A DNA stretch of 64,000 nt, from the NCBI RefSeq assembly GCF_022539665.2, contig NC_081339.1, positions 9,607,367 through 9,671,366 of the forward strand, written 5' to 3'. This document shows, piece after piece, positions 1 through 9,862 of this stretch. Origin of the DNA: Daphnia carinata. Its lineage: Eukaryota; Arthropoda; Branchiopoda; Diplostraca; Daphniidae. The notes below the pieces were generated by a model that saw only the letters and a program-made list of their open reading frames with translations, had not been told where the DNA came from and ran no database searches. The translations under genes and the position numbers were made by a program. Within the stretch, counting starts at the first letter, position 1; every line of letters starts with the position of its first letter.

Positions 1-313
1 TATATTTGATGCTGTTTGAATGTAGATATTGAAACTGATTCAATAACACTATATTCACATTGAATACACGTATATTTGATGCTGTTTGAATGTAGAAATT
101 GAAACTCACTTCATCACACTATATTCACTTTGAATACACGTATATTTGATGCTGTTTGAAAGTAGATATTGAAACTCACTGTATTACACAATATTCACAT
201 TGAATACACATATATTAGATGTTGTTTGAATGTAGATATTAAAACTGATTCTATAACACTATATTCACATTGAATACACGTATATTTGATGCTGTTTGAA
301 TGTAGATACCGAG
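1..313. repeat. 70-bp minisatellite, about 4.4 copies
   Basis: Units start at 1, 71, 141, 211 and 281. Each begins TATATTTGATGCTGTTTGAA and ends ATATTCACATTGAATACACG, with a few substitutions per unit. The array is probably cut by the left window edge. It stops abruptly at about 313, where the SURF6-like duplicated segment begins. No coding potential is visible. Confidence 0.93.
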
Positions 314-319
314 TTTTTT

Positions 320-1120
320 TTTTATCGTTGCCACTTCTGGATCTAAAGTGGTTTTTTTTTCAGAATGGGTGAGGAATTAGATAGTTCTCCAAAATCAAAT
401 TTGCTGGAAACTAGGCAGCCTTCACTGTAAAAAATTGGTGTTGGCAGTGTACTTGCTAGTCTTGGTTCAGGAATTTCTGTTTCGACAAACTCTGAAAGAC
501 CAGAGGTTGACAAGACTGATGTTGCCTTGGTGGCTCGTGCAAGTTTGGCAATTCAGGACCTCTTCTTCTTATTTTTCCTTTTTAATTTCTTCTTCATTTC
601 ATCTAACTTTGGTTTGGTTTTTGTCTTCTTATCAGATAAATCCAGCTTTTTCCTGAAAATCAATGGAGTAAACTTGCCGTTTTACTCAAATGTATAGGTT
701 AACACATACCTGTAAAGTGTGGGAGTTTAGCTGTTGGACGTTCTTCCATTTCTTCAGGATTGTAAGCACGGTTCCTGGTTCCCATTTTTTGGAAAGAACT
801 ACACTTTGAGTTGGAATATTGGTCAATGAGCTAGAAATGAAAACGTCTTCCGAAGAGAGTTGCTATTTAAGAGCGCCGACGTCAACGCGCCCTCGCTTTT
901 TATCAGGCTCTTCATTTTTTGGGTCCAATTCCTACAAATCTTGTTTAGACGACACTTTCAAGTTTTCCGTTTTTCCATTTACAAAACGTGCCTCTAATAT
1001 CATAATCTTTAAACTTCATTATTATTTACCTTGGTCTCTCAACATTATCATGGATCAATCCATAAATCACACTATACGAACCTAGCTTATTGTTATTTTC
1101 TTTAGAGAACAACATTTTCA
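320..1120 (-). pseudogene. SURF6-like pseudogene, copy 1 (partial)
   Basis: The minus strand reads as fragments of a lysine-rich nucleolar protein matching the copy at 5.05-6.33 kb. Near 1000-870 is an acidic/basic start region and an LKxQLSSEDVF segment. Near 770-700 is a segment ending ERPTAKLPHFTG, followed by a GTATGTG donor. After a TTTTCAG acceptor comes a very lysine-rich stretch and then the SURF6-type phrase around PIFN. An in-frame TAG lies in LK*QL. A TGA after KKKRS is shared with copy 2, so it predates the duplication. About 50 bp present in copy 2 (near 5958-6010) are deleted here. SURF6 proteins work in nucleolar pre-60S ribosome assembly. This copy cannot encode one, and it retains an intron, so it is not a processed copy. 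Confidence 0.6.
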
Positions 1121-1358
1121 AGCCAAATCTAGCTTCAGGACGCCTCCACTTGAGGGCAGTATAAGCAGATGGAAACCACGAGCAATAACAAAGTTATGGC
1201 AATCCGTTTTACACAGAAAAAAAAAATTTCGCCAAAAAAAAAAATCACACTTTTTTCTTTTTTTCCGACACGTAGCCATCTACCGCTCAGACTCGTTATT
1301 ACTGGCGTAGGCAATTTCTGTCCATTGGATGCCATTCGCACTTAGTTCAGTAGCGTGG

Positions 1359-2410
1359 ATGGAGAATAACGCGTGGCTGGAGGAACAATTGAAAAATGGA
1401 TAAGATAATACAACAAAAGGATGGCAAGTATAAACATTATTATATTGGTTTTCAATTATTAATTATTGTTTATTAGATCAAATTATGAAGCTGCAGGCCC
1501 AATTATTGGAACAACACAAAATATTAGATAACAACAAAGCTAAGGATGGTAAGGCCTAATACGTAATGATTCTATTTATTTGCTTTTATTCATTTGTGTT
1601 TTGTAGCTCAAATTTTGAGTCTACAAGCTCAGCTAGGGGAAAAGAACAAATTGGAACGGAACAGTTTCCAAACAGTGAAGGAGGTTTTTCAAAACTCTTC
1701 CCTAACTGAACATGAGGATGAATTGGCATTAGGCGAACACAGTCAGGTACCTAAACTTTTCAAATAAGAATTCAAAATAAGTATAGAATTTTAACAAACA
1801 ATTATTTATTGTTTAGTTATTCAGTCTACCACCTGACAGTGTGATAAAGTTAAATTCTGTTAGTGCTGCACTAAAAGAATTGTTAGTAATAAGTCCATGC
1901 AGCGAAGGAAGTGAACAATTGTGGGACTGTATTGGGGCTGAAAATGGGTGTGGTACGGAAACCCAGAAATAGCACAAGTTCAACATAAAACATGAATTAG
2001 GTACTTTTCGGTTTTTTGTCTATCGAAAAAGTATTTTTAATGCTATTATTTTGCATTCACAGAATTTTAGCAGGGGATCAAGTCAAGTCTGGAAGTGTTA
2101 CAGGATGGAAGAGTCAGCCTACAGTTGAAAAAACACAGAGTGCATTACCATTAAGGTATGAGGTAAAGTAATAGAGTATGCACATTGTCTAATGAGAAGT
2201 ACCATCTTGTGTGAATGAATCCTGTATAACAGCAATCCTTTATAGTTCTGTCACAGCTAGAAGCCTCAAATAATTCTGCTTCCCTTGCTAAAGAACAACT
2301 TGTCCTTTACGCTCAGAGTGTTGGTGAAGCTGGGTACTTAAATGGCCCTAAAGATGTTTCACTTCACTGGCATTGCAGCGATGAACGTCATACATGGACT
2401 CTTTAGGTCT
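1359..2410 (+). pseudogene. Decayed multi-exon coiled-coil gene, family unknown
   Basis: An ATG at 1359 opens MENNAWLEEQLKN, after which the frame shifts by one base before DKIIQQKDG. Two exon-like blocks follow with AG/GT borders. The first (about 1479-1550) reads QIMKLQAQLLEQHKILDNNK. The second (about 1607-1745) starts AQILSLQAQLGEKNKLERN, so both carry the same heptad-like QIxxLQAQL phrase. A third block (1818-1970) holds LFSLPPDSVIKLNSVSAALK and ends in TAG. A further possible block near 2258-2408 reads LSQLEASNNSASLAKEQLV. Together this suggests a coiled-coil protein gene. I do not recognise the family. It could be a live gene with a misread start, but the frame break and scattered stops favour a remnant. 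Confidence 0.35.
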
Positions 2411-2419
2411 GAAAGGAAT

Positions 2420-2880
2420 TTTCTTGAAAAATTTTTGAATTTATGATGAAGCTTTTCTCCTCCTTTTTGCCAACCATGTCTAATCTACAGAAAAAAATTT
2501 ATCCAATAGGAAAGGATTTTCAGCATACTGGAACACAACTATCAACATTGCAACATTTTAGGGGTGCTATTTTATCATTCAAGAGCCTTATACAATGAAT
2601 TTTCATCTGCAATTTGTATGGCCTTTCCCAAGCTTCTGCCAGAACTTGAATCTATAAGTCATGTAAGTCACATGAGCAACAATTGAGATGCTTAATGGTG
2701 TTGTTTTTCTTTTCTCAGCATAGGTTAATAGTAATATTGGATCTGAAAAGATTCTTGGTTGGGGCAAGACACTGAATAAATTGTAATGATTGAATGGATG
2801 ACATGACATTTCTATACTTAATTTGGATTCCCGAGACGGTATTTTGTATTTAAAAAATTGAAGTGCATATCTGGGCTCCC
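2420..2880. other. AT-rich spacer without recognised features
   Basis: Short open frames here are not coherent with any family, and no repeats or structured motifs were seen. It separates the coiled-coil gene remnant from the hairpin-rich block. Confidence 0.4.
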
Positions 2881-2923
2881 TTCCTTTCCGTAGCCCCGTT
2901 TCCCCTTAACTCGTAATAAGCCC

Positions 2924-3275
2924 GTAGGGGGTCATGCCCCTACTGTACGGTATATATAAAAACAACATATACCGAGGTCTGGAGGGCTCTGGCCGGAAAG
3001 GGGACGTGGGGGTCCGCCTAGTCCGATGATGTGTTCACGGAGGGCGACGTGGCTACCCACAAATCCGAACTAAAGGTTAATCGCTCCTTTAAAAATGTTC
3101 CAAATCTTCAGCTCTTCTTCCGGCTTCTCTTAGCCAATCACCGGGTAATCTCCCCGGTGGGTCAACAAGGCAGTGTCTCCCCCTGCCTGGGTTGACGGCA
3201 ACTTTTGAAAGGGCTATTGTGCCTTTTTAAAGTTGCAAAAATAATTGTAATGTGAATAGAATTGTCAATAAATTT
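2924..3275. other. Run of five hairpins ending near a poly(A) signal
   Basis: Successive perfect or near-perfect stems are visible: GTAGGGG/CCCCTAC (2924-2943), CGGTATAT/ATATACCG (2948-2974), CACCGGG/CCCGGTG (3139-3159), GTCAAC plus GGCAG pairing with CTGCC plus GTTGAC (3161-3196), and GCAACTTT/AAAGTTGC with an inner AAAGG/CCTTT (3198-3236). A TCAATAAATTTTTTTT signal follows near 3267. The block is more GC-rich than its surroundings. It looks like a structured RNA or the 3' UTR of a transposon or gene on the plus strand. No associated coding region was identified. Confidence 0.5.
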
Positions 3276-3561
3276 TTTTTATAAAATCTTTTTGCAAAAT
3301 GTGTCTCTTTCATTGTCTGTGTTCGCTTTGTTCACACATTACATTTATCAATTTTTTTTTTATTTAGCTTGCTCAATTCATCTTTATTGTTTTTGCCACC
3401 GTCATGGTAGAAAATTGATTTGTCATTATTAGTAGCTTTGTTAACGTAAAGTGTAAAGCTTCCTTATATCTCAATGTAGTATGTGATGTGTAATTAGGTA
3501 ATCAATAGCTGCTTGAAAATGTGCAAAAGGTGAAAACAGGACACGAAGAACGAACAAAATC

Positions 3562-4757
3562 ATTTATAGCAGTAGGTTATGATTTTAATATATTTATTGG
3601 GCTCTTTGTAATTGTTAAAAGAATTGAAAACGTATAAGAAATAAATGGTATTAGAATCAATATTGAATTACAATAGTCTTTGTTTTGGTCCTTGCCTCAG
3701 ACGATAGTTTAAGTTTGTAATATTATTCCTATAAACATTATTTATCAAATGTTAATAATAACAAACTAGTCTTCGTGGTAACATATCATTGTTACCAGCA
3801 ACCACAAAAGCCCCGCGGAACTCATTCAGTTTCCGTATTCACAATGAATCAGTGGTCTTTACCTATGGCATAAGCATCGACAAAGGGAAGTGATAAGGGA
3901 TATGGACTGGGGGTTGGGAGGAATGATTAAAAAGGGTGGACAGAACAAGGCCAAGTGCGGAAAACATGTATTTCTTCTATTATATTTAAAGAAGCGATAG
4001 TTGTTCAGTAAACAAAAATTGTGAAAAATGAACCTTATGTAACGGGATATTAGCAATAGATAAATACTAACATAATCCGAAATTAGATTGCAACTGAATA
4101 AATCATCAAAGATTAACTAGCGTACAAACGCTAACATTGTTTGATCTCTGCAAACCTTATAAAATATCACGGTTTCAGCAACCTTTGTACATTCCAAATT
4201 CCACGGAATAGAAGTGGGAAATTTCAATTTCGGAAACAAATATAAAGTTTGTAGGAACAGAAATTGTGCGGAGAAAAAGGCCCAGTCCAATGGAGAAAAA
4301 GGCCCACTTTTGAATTTGGAAAAAAGTGGGCCTTTTTCGTATGGGCTTTTTTCGTCTGGGCCTTTTTCGCGGGCCTTTTTCATCTGGGCCTTTTTCGTCT
4401 GGGCCTTTTTCTCCGACCTCCCTTATAACTTCCCTTTGTCGATACTTATGCCATAGGTAAAGACCACTGATTTGTTGTGAATACGGAAACTGAATGAGTT
4501 CCGCGTGGCTTTTGTGGTTGCTGGGAACAAAGATATGTTAATACGAAGACTAGTTTATTATTATTAACATTTGATAAATAATTTTTATAGGAAGAACATT
4601 ACAAACTTAAACTATCGTTTGAGATAAGGACAAATAAAAACTATTATAATTCAATATTGATTCTCATACCATTTATTTCCTTATCACATTTTCAATTCTT
4701 TTCACGATTACAAAGAGCCCATTAAATATCTTAAAATCATAACCTACTGCTATAAAT
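3562..4757. mobile_element. Fold-back element with ~330-bp inverted arms
   Basis: The left arm (about 3562-3900) is the reverse complement of the right arm (about 4425-4757). The tips read ATTTATAGCAGTAGGTTATG and its complement. The arms differ by several substitutions and small indels, so the element is not fresh. The roughly 520-bp centre has no convincing gene and holds a cluster of GGGCCTTTTTCG-type motifs (4271-4415) in both orientations. No certain target-site duplication is seen. The structure fits a Foldback-like or large-TIR non-autonomous DNA transposon. Confidence 0.8.
4271..4415. repeat. Cluster of GGGCCTTTTTCG motifs, direct and inverted
   Basis: Two copies of GAGAAAAAGGCCCA (with GGAGAAAAAGGCCCAC in the second) are followed by five to six copies of TGGGCCTTTTTCGTC-like units in the opposite sense. 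GTGGGCCTTTTTC lies exactly opposite the second copy, giving a strong hairpin. Spacing is about 15-18 bp and irregular. It sits in the centre of the fold-back element. Confidence 0.8.
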
Positions 4758-5045
4758 ATGCCAAGCGGTTACTGCTGACTGTTATATTGGAGCACTTTTC
4801 AGCAAAGCAATAAATAGTTCAAGCAAAACTGGAATATTCAATTTGCGTGGGAACGTCTATGAACCACACTTTTCTACCATGAAGGACTTTGTTTCGTGAG
4901 TCTGTTATTAGTGAAGACACTAAACCTTTTAAAATGAATCTAAGATTTTCTTTCTTAAAATTTTCCAAGATCATGGAAGGCATGCCAGTGTATTTTGTTT
5001 TTAACTATAACGACATGGCTTGCACATGAAAGAATACGAGTTTAG

Positions 5046-6330
5046 CTCATCCATGAGTCAGTATTAGTATTTCATATGATAAATTTTCCTTTTTTAAATT
5101 TGGTTATATCACTTTATGTTCTTTCTTTTCAGTTTCCTTTTTCTTAATGTTAGCTTTTCTCTTCATCTGTTGTTATTCCTTTTTCTTTTCCTTTTCTTCG
5201 ATGCGTTCAGCCCATTTTTTTTTTACTTTCTGATTTGATTTATCTCGTTTCTTAATACATTTGTCAAGCAATTCCACAGTCTTCTACCTATTGCAATACA
5301 AAAAATAAAAAGTTTTGAACATCTTACAAATGTGTTTGTCAAATTGATAGTTTACCTGCAAACCTTTAGCTATTTGAAGAGCACCATTTCATGCCAGTTT
5401 CTCTTCAATGCTTCTTGCATTCTCAACTTCAGCTGGGCCTACCAAGATTTTCACGTTTGGTTAAAGTTTTTTTCCCCATTTTAATCATTGCTACTTATTG
5501 ATCTAAAGTGGTCTTTTACAGAATGTGTGAGGGATTAAAAATTTCCATAAAACCAAATTTGCTGATAACTTGGCAGCCTTCACGGTTGAAAATTGGTGTT
5601 GGCAGTGTACTTGCTACTCTTGGTTCAGGAATTTCTGTTTCGACAAACTCTGAAAGACCAGAGGTTGATAACACTGATGTTGCCTTGGTGGCTCGTGCAA
5701 GTTTGGCAATTCAGGACCTCTTCTTCTTATTTTTCCTTTTTAATTTCTTCTTCATTTCATCTAACTTTGATTTGGTTTTTGTCTTCTTACCAGATAAATC
5801 CAGCTTTTTCCTGAAAATCAATGGAGTAAACTGGCCATTTTACTCAAATGTAAAAGTTAACACATACCTGTGAAGTGTGAAAATTTAGCTGTTTAACGTT
5901 CTTCCATTTCTTCAGGATTGTAAGCACGGTTCCTGGTGCCAATTTTTTGGAAAGAACTATTGTGGTCAACACCAGCCTTATTACTATCAAGATCTTGAAT
6001 TACACGAGCACTTTGAGTTGGAATATTGGTCAATTAGCTAGATGAAAAGGTCTTCAGAAGAGAGTTGCTTTTTAAGAGCGACGATGTCAACGGGCCCTCG
6101 CTTTTTATCAGGCTCTTGATTTTCTGGATCCATTTCCTACAAATTTTGTTTAGACGACACTTTCAAGTTCTTGTTTTCCGTTTTTCCATATACCAAGACT
6201 GCCTTTCATGTCATAATCTTTAAAATTTATTATATTTACCTTGGTCTCTCAACATTATCATGGATCACTCCATACATCACACTATACGAACCTAGCCTTT
6301 GTTATTTTCGTTAGAGAACGACATTTGTAA
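5046..6330 (-). pseudogene. SURF6-like pseudogene, copy 2 (near full length)
   Basis: On the minus strand, an ATG near 6133 opens MDPENQEPDKKRGPVDIVAL, resembling the region before the SURF6 basic domain. A block reading SARVIQDLDSNKAG and ending FSHFTG is followed by a GTATGTG...TTTTCAG intron. Then comes a KKLDLSGKKTKTK lysine-rich block with the SURF6-like phrase PIFNREGCQVISKFGF. Downstream are VENARSIEEKLA, another intron, and a C-terminal KxVKKKWAERIEEKEKKK block typical of the SURF6 domain. Lesions: TAG after SSEDLFI with a 2-nt loss, TAA after EMEER, TGA after KKKRS (shared with copy 1), and TGA in EEKLA*NG. Introns are kept, so this is a duplicated, not retroposed, copy. Assignment rests on remembered SURF6 motifs. 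Confidence 0.6.
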
Positions 6331-6343
6331 CAAGGCTATGTGT

Positions 6344-7468
6344 CTAATAAAATACTAAGACATGTTGCGATAAAGAAGAAATATATACCTCCATTGTCGA
6401 TTCGCTGGGTTCGGCAAATGTTTCCTCTCTTCTTCCATCGCTTGCATATGAACTCCTTGGGATTGCAGCTTCTGGCGACTGGTCTGGTAGCTGAGGTTGG
6501 GCCCTGCGTCTTCGTCGTGGTGGTGGAACTGGAGGAGTTGACCTAAGAAGAGGAGACAACATGAAAAGAAAAGGAGACACAACAAGACTCACCAATGATG
6601 ACATTGTCAACGGAGAAAGTGGGGTGGGTGGAGAAGACGGGGTTGCTGGACGACGCGGAGAATTAGTCTGAGGAGATGTGCGAGGAGTTGATCGCTGTCG
6701 TGGTGATGAGGGACGACGTGGAGAAGCTGGAACTAGAGGCTTTTTCTTGCCTACGTCGGAAGGGTCGAAAATGCTCCTTGGCTTCAGCAATCTCTTAGGA
6801 CGACCACCTTCAGAACCAGCAACAGCAACAACAGCTACATCGCCTTTTGATCCCCCAGCTACTGCACCATCAACATCCGCTACATCTTCGGTGGAACCTA
6901 GGACTGCACTACCACTAGAACACATGGCGCACCGATAAAAGTTGCTGAACTCCTTCCATGAAGGCGAAACACCCTTATGGAAGGTAACACCACAACAAAG
7001 ACGAGCATCGGCCGGACGAGTATCGGCCGGAAGCAGAATTGCTTCCGGCCGATAACACTGGATTTGCATCCCGAACATTGAAAGCGAGCTGAAAACATGG
7101 TAATGGTAAGTGCTAGATCGAAGTCTAAGATGAACTATTAAAGTTGTTGGTATTATTGTATCCATATATGTAGTCTGCCAAAAAGGGGAGGAGCCAAACG
7201 AAATTACACCTCTCAGCAAATAGGAAAGAAGCACTTCTTGCTGTTGCGGTGAGTGAAGATTACCTGGATTTACGTAAAGCTTTTCTTTCAATTCGCCGCA
7301 GGCAAGCGTCATCAGCTTCCGGGATACAAGGTCGTATGGAGTAGTCATTAAATGTGGTGCAACCATAAGTCTTAAGCTGCTTAATCCGAAGATCTCTGAC
7401 CTTCCTAAATCTTTGCTTTCGATTCGCCGCCGGCAAAAATCTTCGGCCTCTTCGTCTAAAGCACCCAT
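6344..7468 (-). CDS. Hypothetical CxxC and Ser/Pro-rich protein, repeat-bearing N-terminus
   Basis: One open frame spans 374 codons, but splicing signals suggest several exons: a donor CCAG|GTAATC near 7264, an acceptor TTTTCAG near 7095, and a 50-bp intron GTGAGT...TTCTTAG near 6543-6594. The N-terminal part holds tandem repeats with the core EExEDxCRRRIExxDL. Another unit lies upstream (to about 7571) and a third is in a shifted frame near 7290. The middle region has paired cysteines (QCSGCK, RLCC, YRCAMC). It is followed by a GGRPKRLLKPRS basic patch resembling an AT-hook and a Ser/Pro/Arg-rich tail. I do not recognise the family. A nuclear or DNA-binding role is only a guess. The repeated frame shifts between units may mean it is decaying. 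Confidence 0.4.
   Translation of the reverse strand: MGALDEEAEDFCRRRIESKDLGRSEIFGLSSLRLMVAPHLMTTPYDLVSRKLMTLACGELKEKLYVNPGNLHSPQQQEVLLSYLLRGVISFGSSPFWQTTYMDTIIPTTLIVHLRLRSSTYHYHVFSSLSMFGMQIQCYRPEAILLPADTRPADARLCCGVTFHKGVSPSWKEFSNFYRCAMCSSGSAVLGSTEDVADVDGAVAGGSKGDVAVVAVAGSEGGRPKRLLKPRSIFDPSDVGKKKPLVPASPRRPSSPRQRSTPRTSPQTNSPRRPATPSSPPTPLSPLTMSSLVSLVVSPFLFMLSPLLRSTPPVPPPRRRRRAQPQLPDQSPEAAIPRSSYASDGRREETFAEPSESTMEVYISSLSQHVLVFY
7022..7053. repeat. Perfect GC-rich palindrome inside an exon
   Basis: The arms ATCGGCCGGAAGCA and TGCTTCCGGCCGAT flank a 4-nt GAAT centre. A further ATCGGCCGGA copy lies just upstream at about 7005-7015. It falls inside the minus-strand hypothetical protein gene. Confidence 0.85.
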
Positions 7469-7659
7469 AAGTTTTAATCTGCTAAAGCCGGTGATCTTTT
7501 ACTTCTGCAAATCTCTTCTTTCTATTCGCCGCCGGCAACCATCTTCAACTTCCTCGGCTTTAGCACCCATAAATCTTCTTCATCAATTTTATTTCAAAGT
7601 CAATATAAATATTAACTTAATCCTTTGGCATACGTCACTTGATGAGTAATGTTATGTCA

Positions 7660-8300
7660 TGCTCGGCCATCCACTTCGGTGGTAGAATCCTCTTCTTGGT
7701 AAAGAAGTTGAGAAATTGTTAAAATGTTAAATTACAAATCATTTATTTTTCGCCCATCTACCGTTATCTACCATCTCCTCTCTCATCCATTCTCTTGTAT
7801 CTCAACAGTTCTTCTTGCTCCTGGTGAGGAACTAGCTTTCATACATGCGAAGATTCATTAACATTCTTCTACTATTCATAGTTAACTTAACCGCAAATGT
7901 TATTAAAAACCTCAGGAGAAATGTAACCACGGAGAATCGAACATAGGATACCCGTGTCACATGTTAGAGCGCTACCGATATGGTAAGACTTGCTTGTTAT
8001 GCGTTGCTGATAGTTGTATGAGCAAGTACAACATGAGTGCAACTGGAAAAGTTATTTATGCACTAAAAAGTAAGAAAATTTAATAAACATTTCTGGTGTG
8101 GCCGTTGTAGTATTTTATTAAAATGAACTATATTAGATATAACATATTTAATGGTCCCCTGCAATTTAAATTAAAATAGGATAAAAGATAAATGTTTGGT
8201 GAACCATTTAAGCTATGAATTAACACCATCGGCTTTTTACAAAGGGAAATGGATATAAGCCGACGCTCTTACGTAATAAGTTGCCTACCGGATTGGAGGC
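7660..8300. other. Spacer with a possible tRNA-derived fragment
   Basis: No gene is recognised. On the minus strand around 7920-7985 the sequence contains a B-box-like GTTCGATTC and an A-box-like GGTAGCGC. It resembles the head of a tRNA-derived SINE, but no cloverleaf with a paired acceptor stem could be drawn. Confidence 0.3.
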
Positions 8301-8309
8301 ATATCGTTC

Positions 8310-9860
8310 CTATTGGAACAAAATAAAATAAATAGGACTACTTCTAAGGAGAAATAGGACTGATGGCATGGAGAAATAGGACTGTCCTAAAAGTTTTAAA
8401 AAGTCAGTCCTATTTCTCCCAGTCCTATTTCTCCGGTAGAAATAGGACTGGAAATTTTCAGTCCTATTTCGTTTCAGTCCTATTTCACCGCCAATCATCT
8501 CAATTGTTGGACACTTTTCCGGCGTGTCTTTCGCACAATTTTCAGAATCGTGTGAATCCAGATGAATGAACTCCATCTTCGTCGATTTTTTAATCGAATT
8601 CGTATTTTTTTCCGTCGCGAGGGTTCTCGCCTCTTTTCCGGTGTGTATTTTCAAGTCGTCGCCAAGAAGTGTAGTGCTTACATCAGGGGAAGGGTTTACA
8701 ATTTCTTGGATAATATACAAATCATCGACTTCATCTATAGGCTTATCCAGATTTTCTGATTCATCAATTGTTTGAGTTGAAATCGTTTTACGAAATCGAT
8801 TCTCGAACTCCGAAGACGATTCAAATGGAGGACAATGCTCGGTCTTCCAAAGCATTGTTTCATACAGAGGTTTTAATCTGTTAACGTGAGTACGTTGACA
8901 GATATAAGAGTTATCTGCGATATCTACTGTATTATTAGAATATACCTTAACTATCCTATACGGCCCTTTATATTTAGAAGTGAATTTCTTACTCTCCCCA
9001 TCTTTAACTACACGAATATCCAATAACACTCTATCGCCTACCGCGTATCGCTTTTCTTTTGCACGTTTATTATATTGTTCCCTCTGGCGCTTCCTAGCTT
9101 TTTCACTTTCTTCTCTAACCCTTTGGAAACTATATCGCAAACGTTCCGCTAAATTCCCCACATAATCGGAAGAAGATTTAAAGGTTTTTGGGGACGCATC
9201 TAGAAATTCATTAATTGGAATATTGGGATCCCTACCGTGAAGCAAATAATAAGGGGTGTCAAGTGTTGACGCGTGCACTGAACTACGATAAGCAAATAAA
9301 ACATCGTCTAACATATCCTCCCAATTGGAATGCTCTCCATCCTTTAATTCTTTCCTTAACATAGTTGTTAATGTTCTATTAAATCTCTCGGTCTCCCCAT
9401 TACTGGCTGGATTATATGCAGTCGTTATCTTTGATCGATCTTTAACTTTTTGCAAAAATAACGAAATAATTTTGACGTGAAATTTGTTCCACGATCAGAT
9501 AAAATAGCTTTCGGCATCCCATGACGGACAATGATGGTTTTATATATACACTCAGCTGTTGTTAACGCAGTTTGGTCTTTTAAAGCGACGGCTTCTACCC
9601 ATCGGCTAAAATAATCGGTAATAACTAAAATATAACTATTTCCGTTAGGCGAAATTGGAGTAATAGGCCCTAGGAAATCCATTTCAATTACTTGAAAAGG
9701 TGCTTTCGCAACATCGTGGGGGTGTAAAAGTGCTCTATATGTGGAGGAAGTGTTAGCTATACATATTTCGCAAGCCTGACAATATTCTTTAATATCGCCC
9801 CTCATATTAGGCCAATAATAATGATTTTTAACTTTTAAGTAAGTTTTATAAAAAGCTAAA
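8310..9860 (-). pseudogene. Gypsy A integrase
   Basis: The minus strand shows the end of an HHCC zinc region (WPNMRGDIKEYCQACEIC) and the DDE core: D in EMDFLGPI, D in LSDRGTNF and E in NPASNGETERFNRTL. A C-terminal domain (RHAxRVLLDIR-like, YKGPYRIVKVY) and an acidic tail follow. The frame breaks near 9430-9455, between the second Asp and the Glu, so a single polypeptide is not encoded. The extreme C-terminus is fused to translated copies of the AATAGGACT motif cluster, which shows the 3' end was replaced. Confidence 0.88.
8333..8490. repeat. Cluster of GAAATAGGACTG motifs, direct and inverted
   Basis: About nine copies of GAGAAATAGGACTG or its complement CAGTCCTATTTCTC lie within 160 bp. 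Several are adjacent in head-to-tail and head-to-head order with variable 0-20-bp spacers. It begins exactly where the Gypsy A integrase reading frame loses family similarity. The core AGTCCTATTT recurs at 51.2 kb, and the arrangement resembles the AAAAAGGCCC cluster at 4.3 kb. Confidence 0.88.
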
Positions 9861-9862
9861 TG

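Noticed and set aside
2990-3060. Hammerhead-type ribozyme suggested by TCCGATGATG
   Set aside because: The required CTGATGA core and GAAA segment are not both present with flanking stems.
5508-5873. Plus-strand ORF of 121 codons and its partner at 435-656
   Set aside because: Their strong conservation between the two sites comes from the SURF6-like segment being duplicated. The coding sense is on the minus strand.
7920-7990. Possible tRNA gene on the minus strand
   Set aside because: B-box-like sequence is present, but no acceptor stem or standard anticodon arm can be formed.
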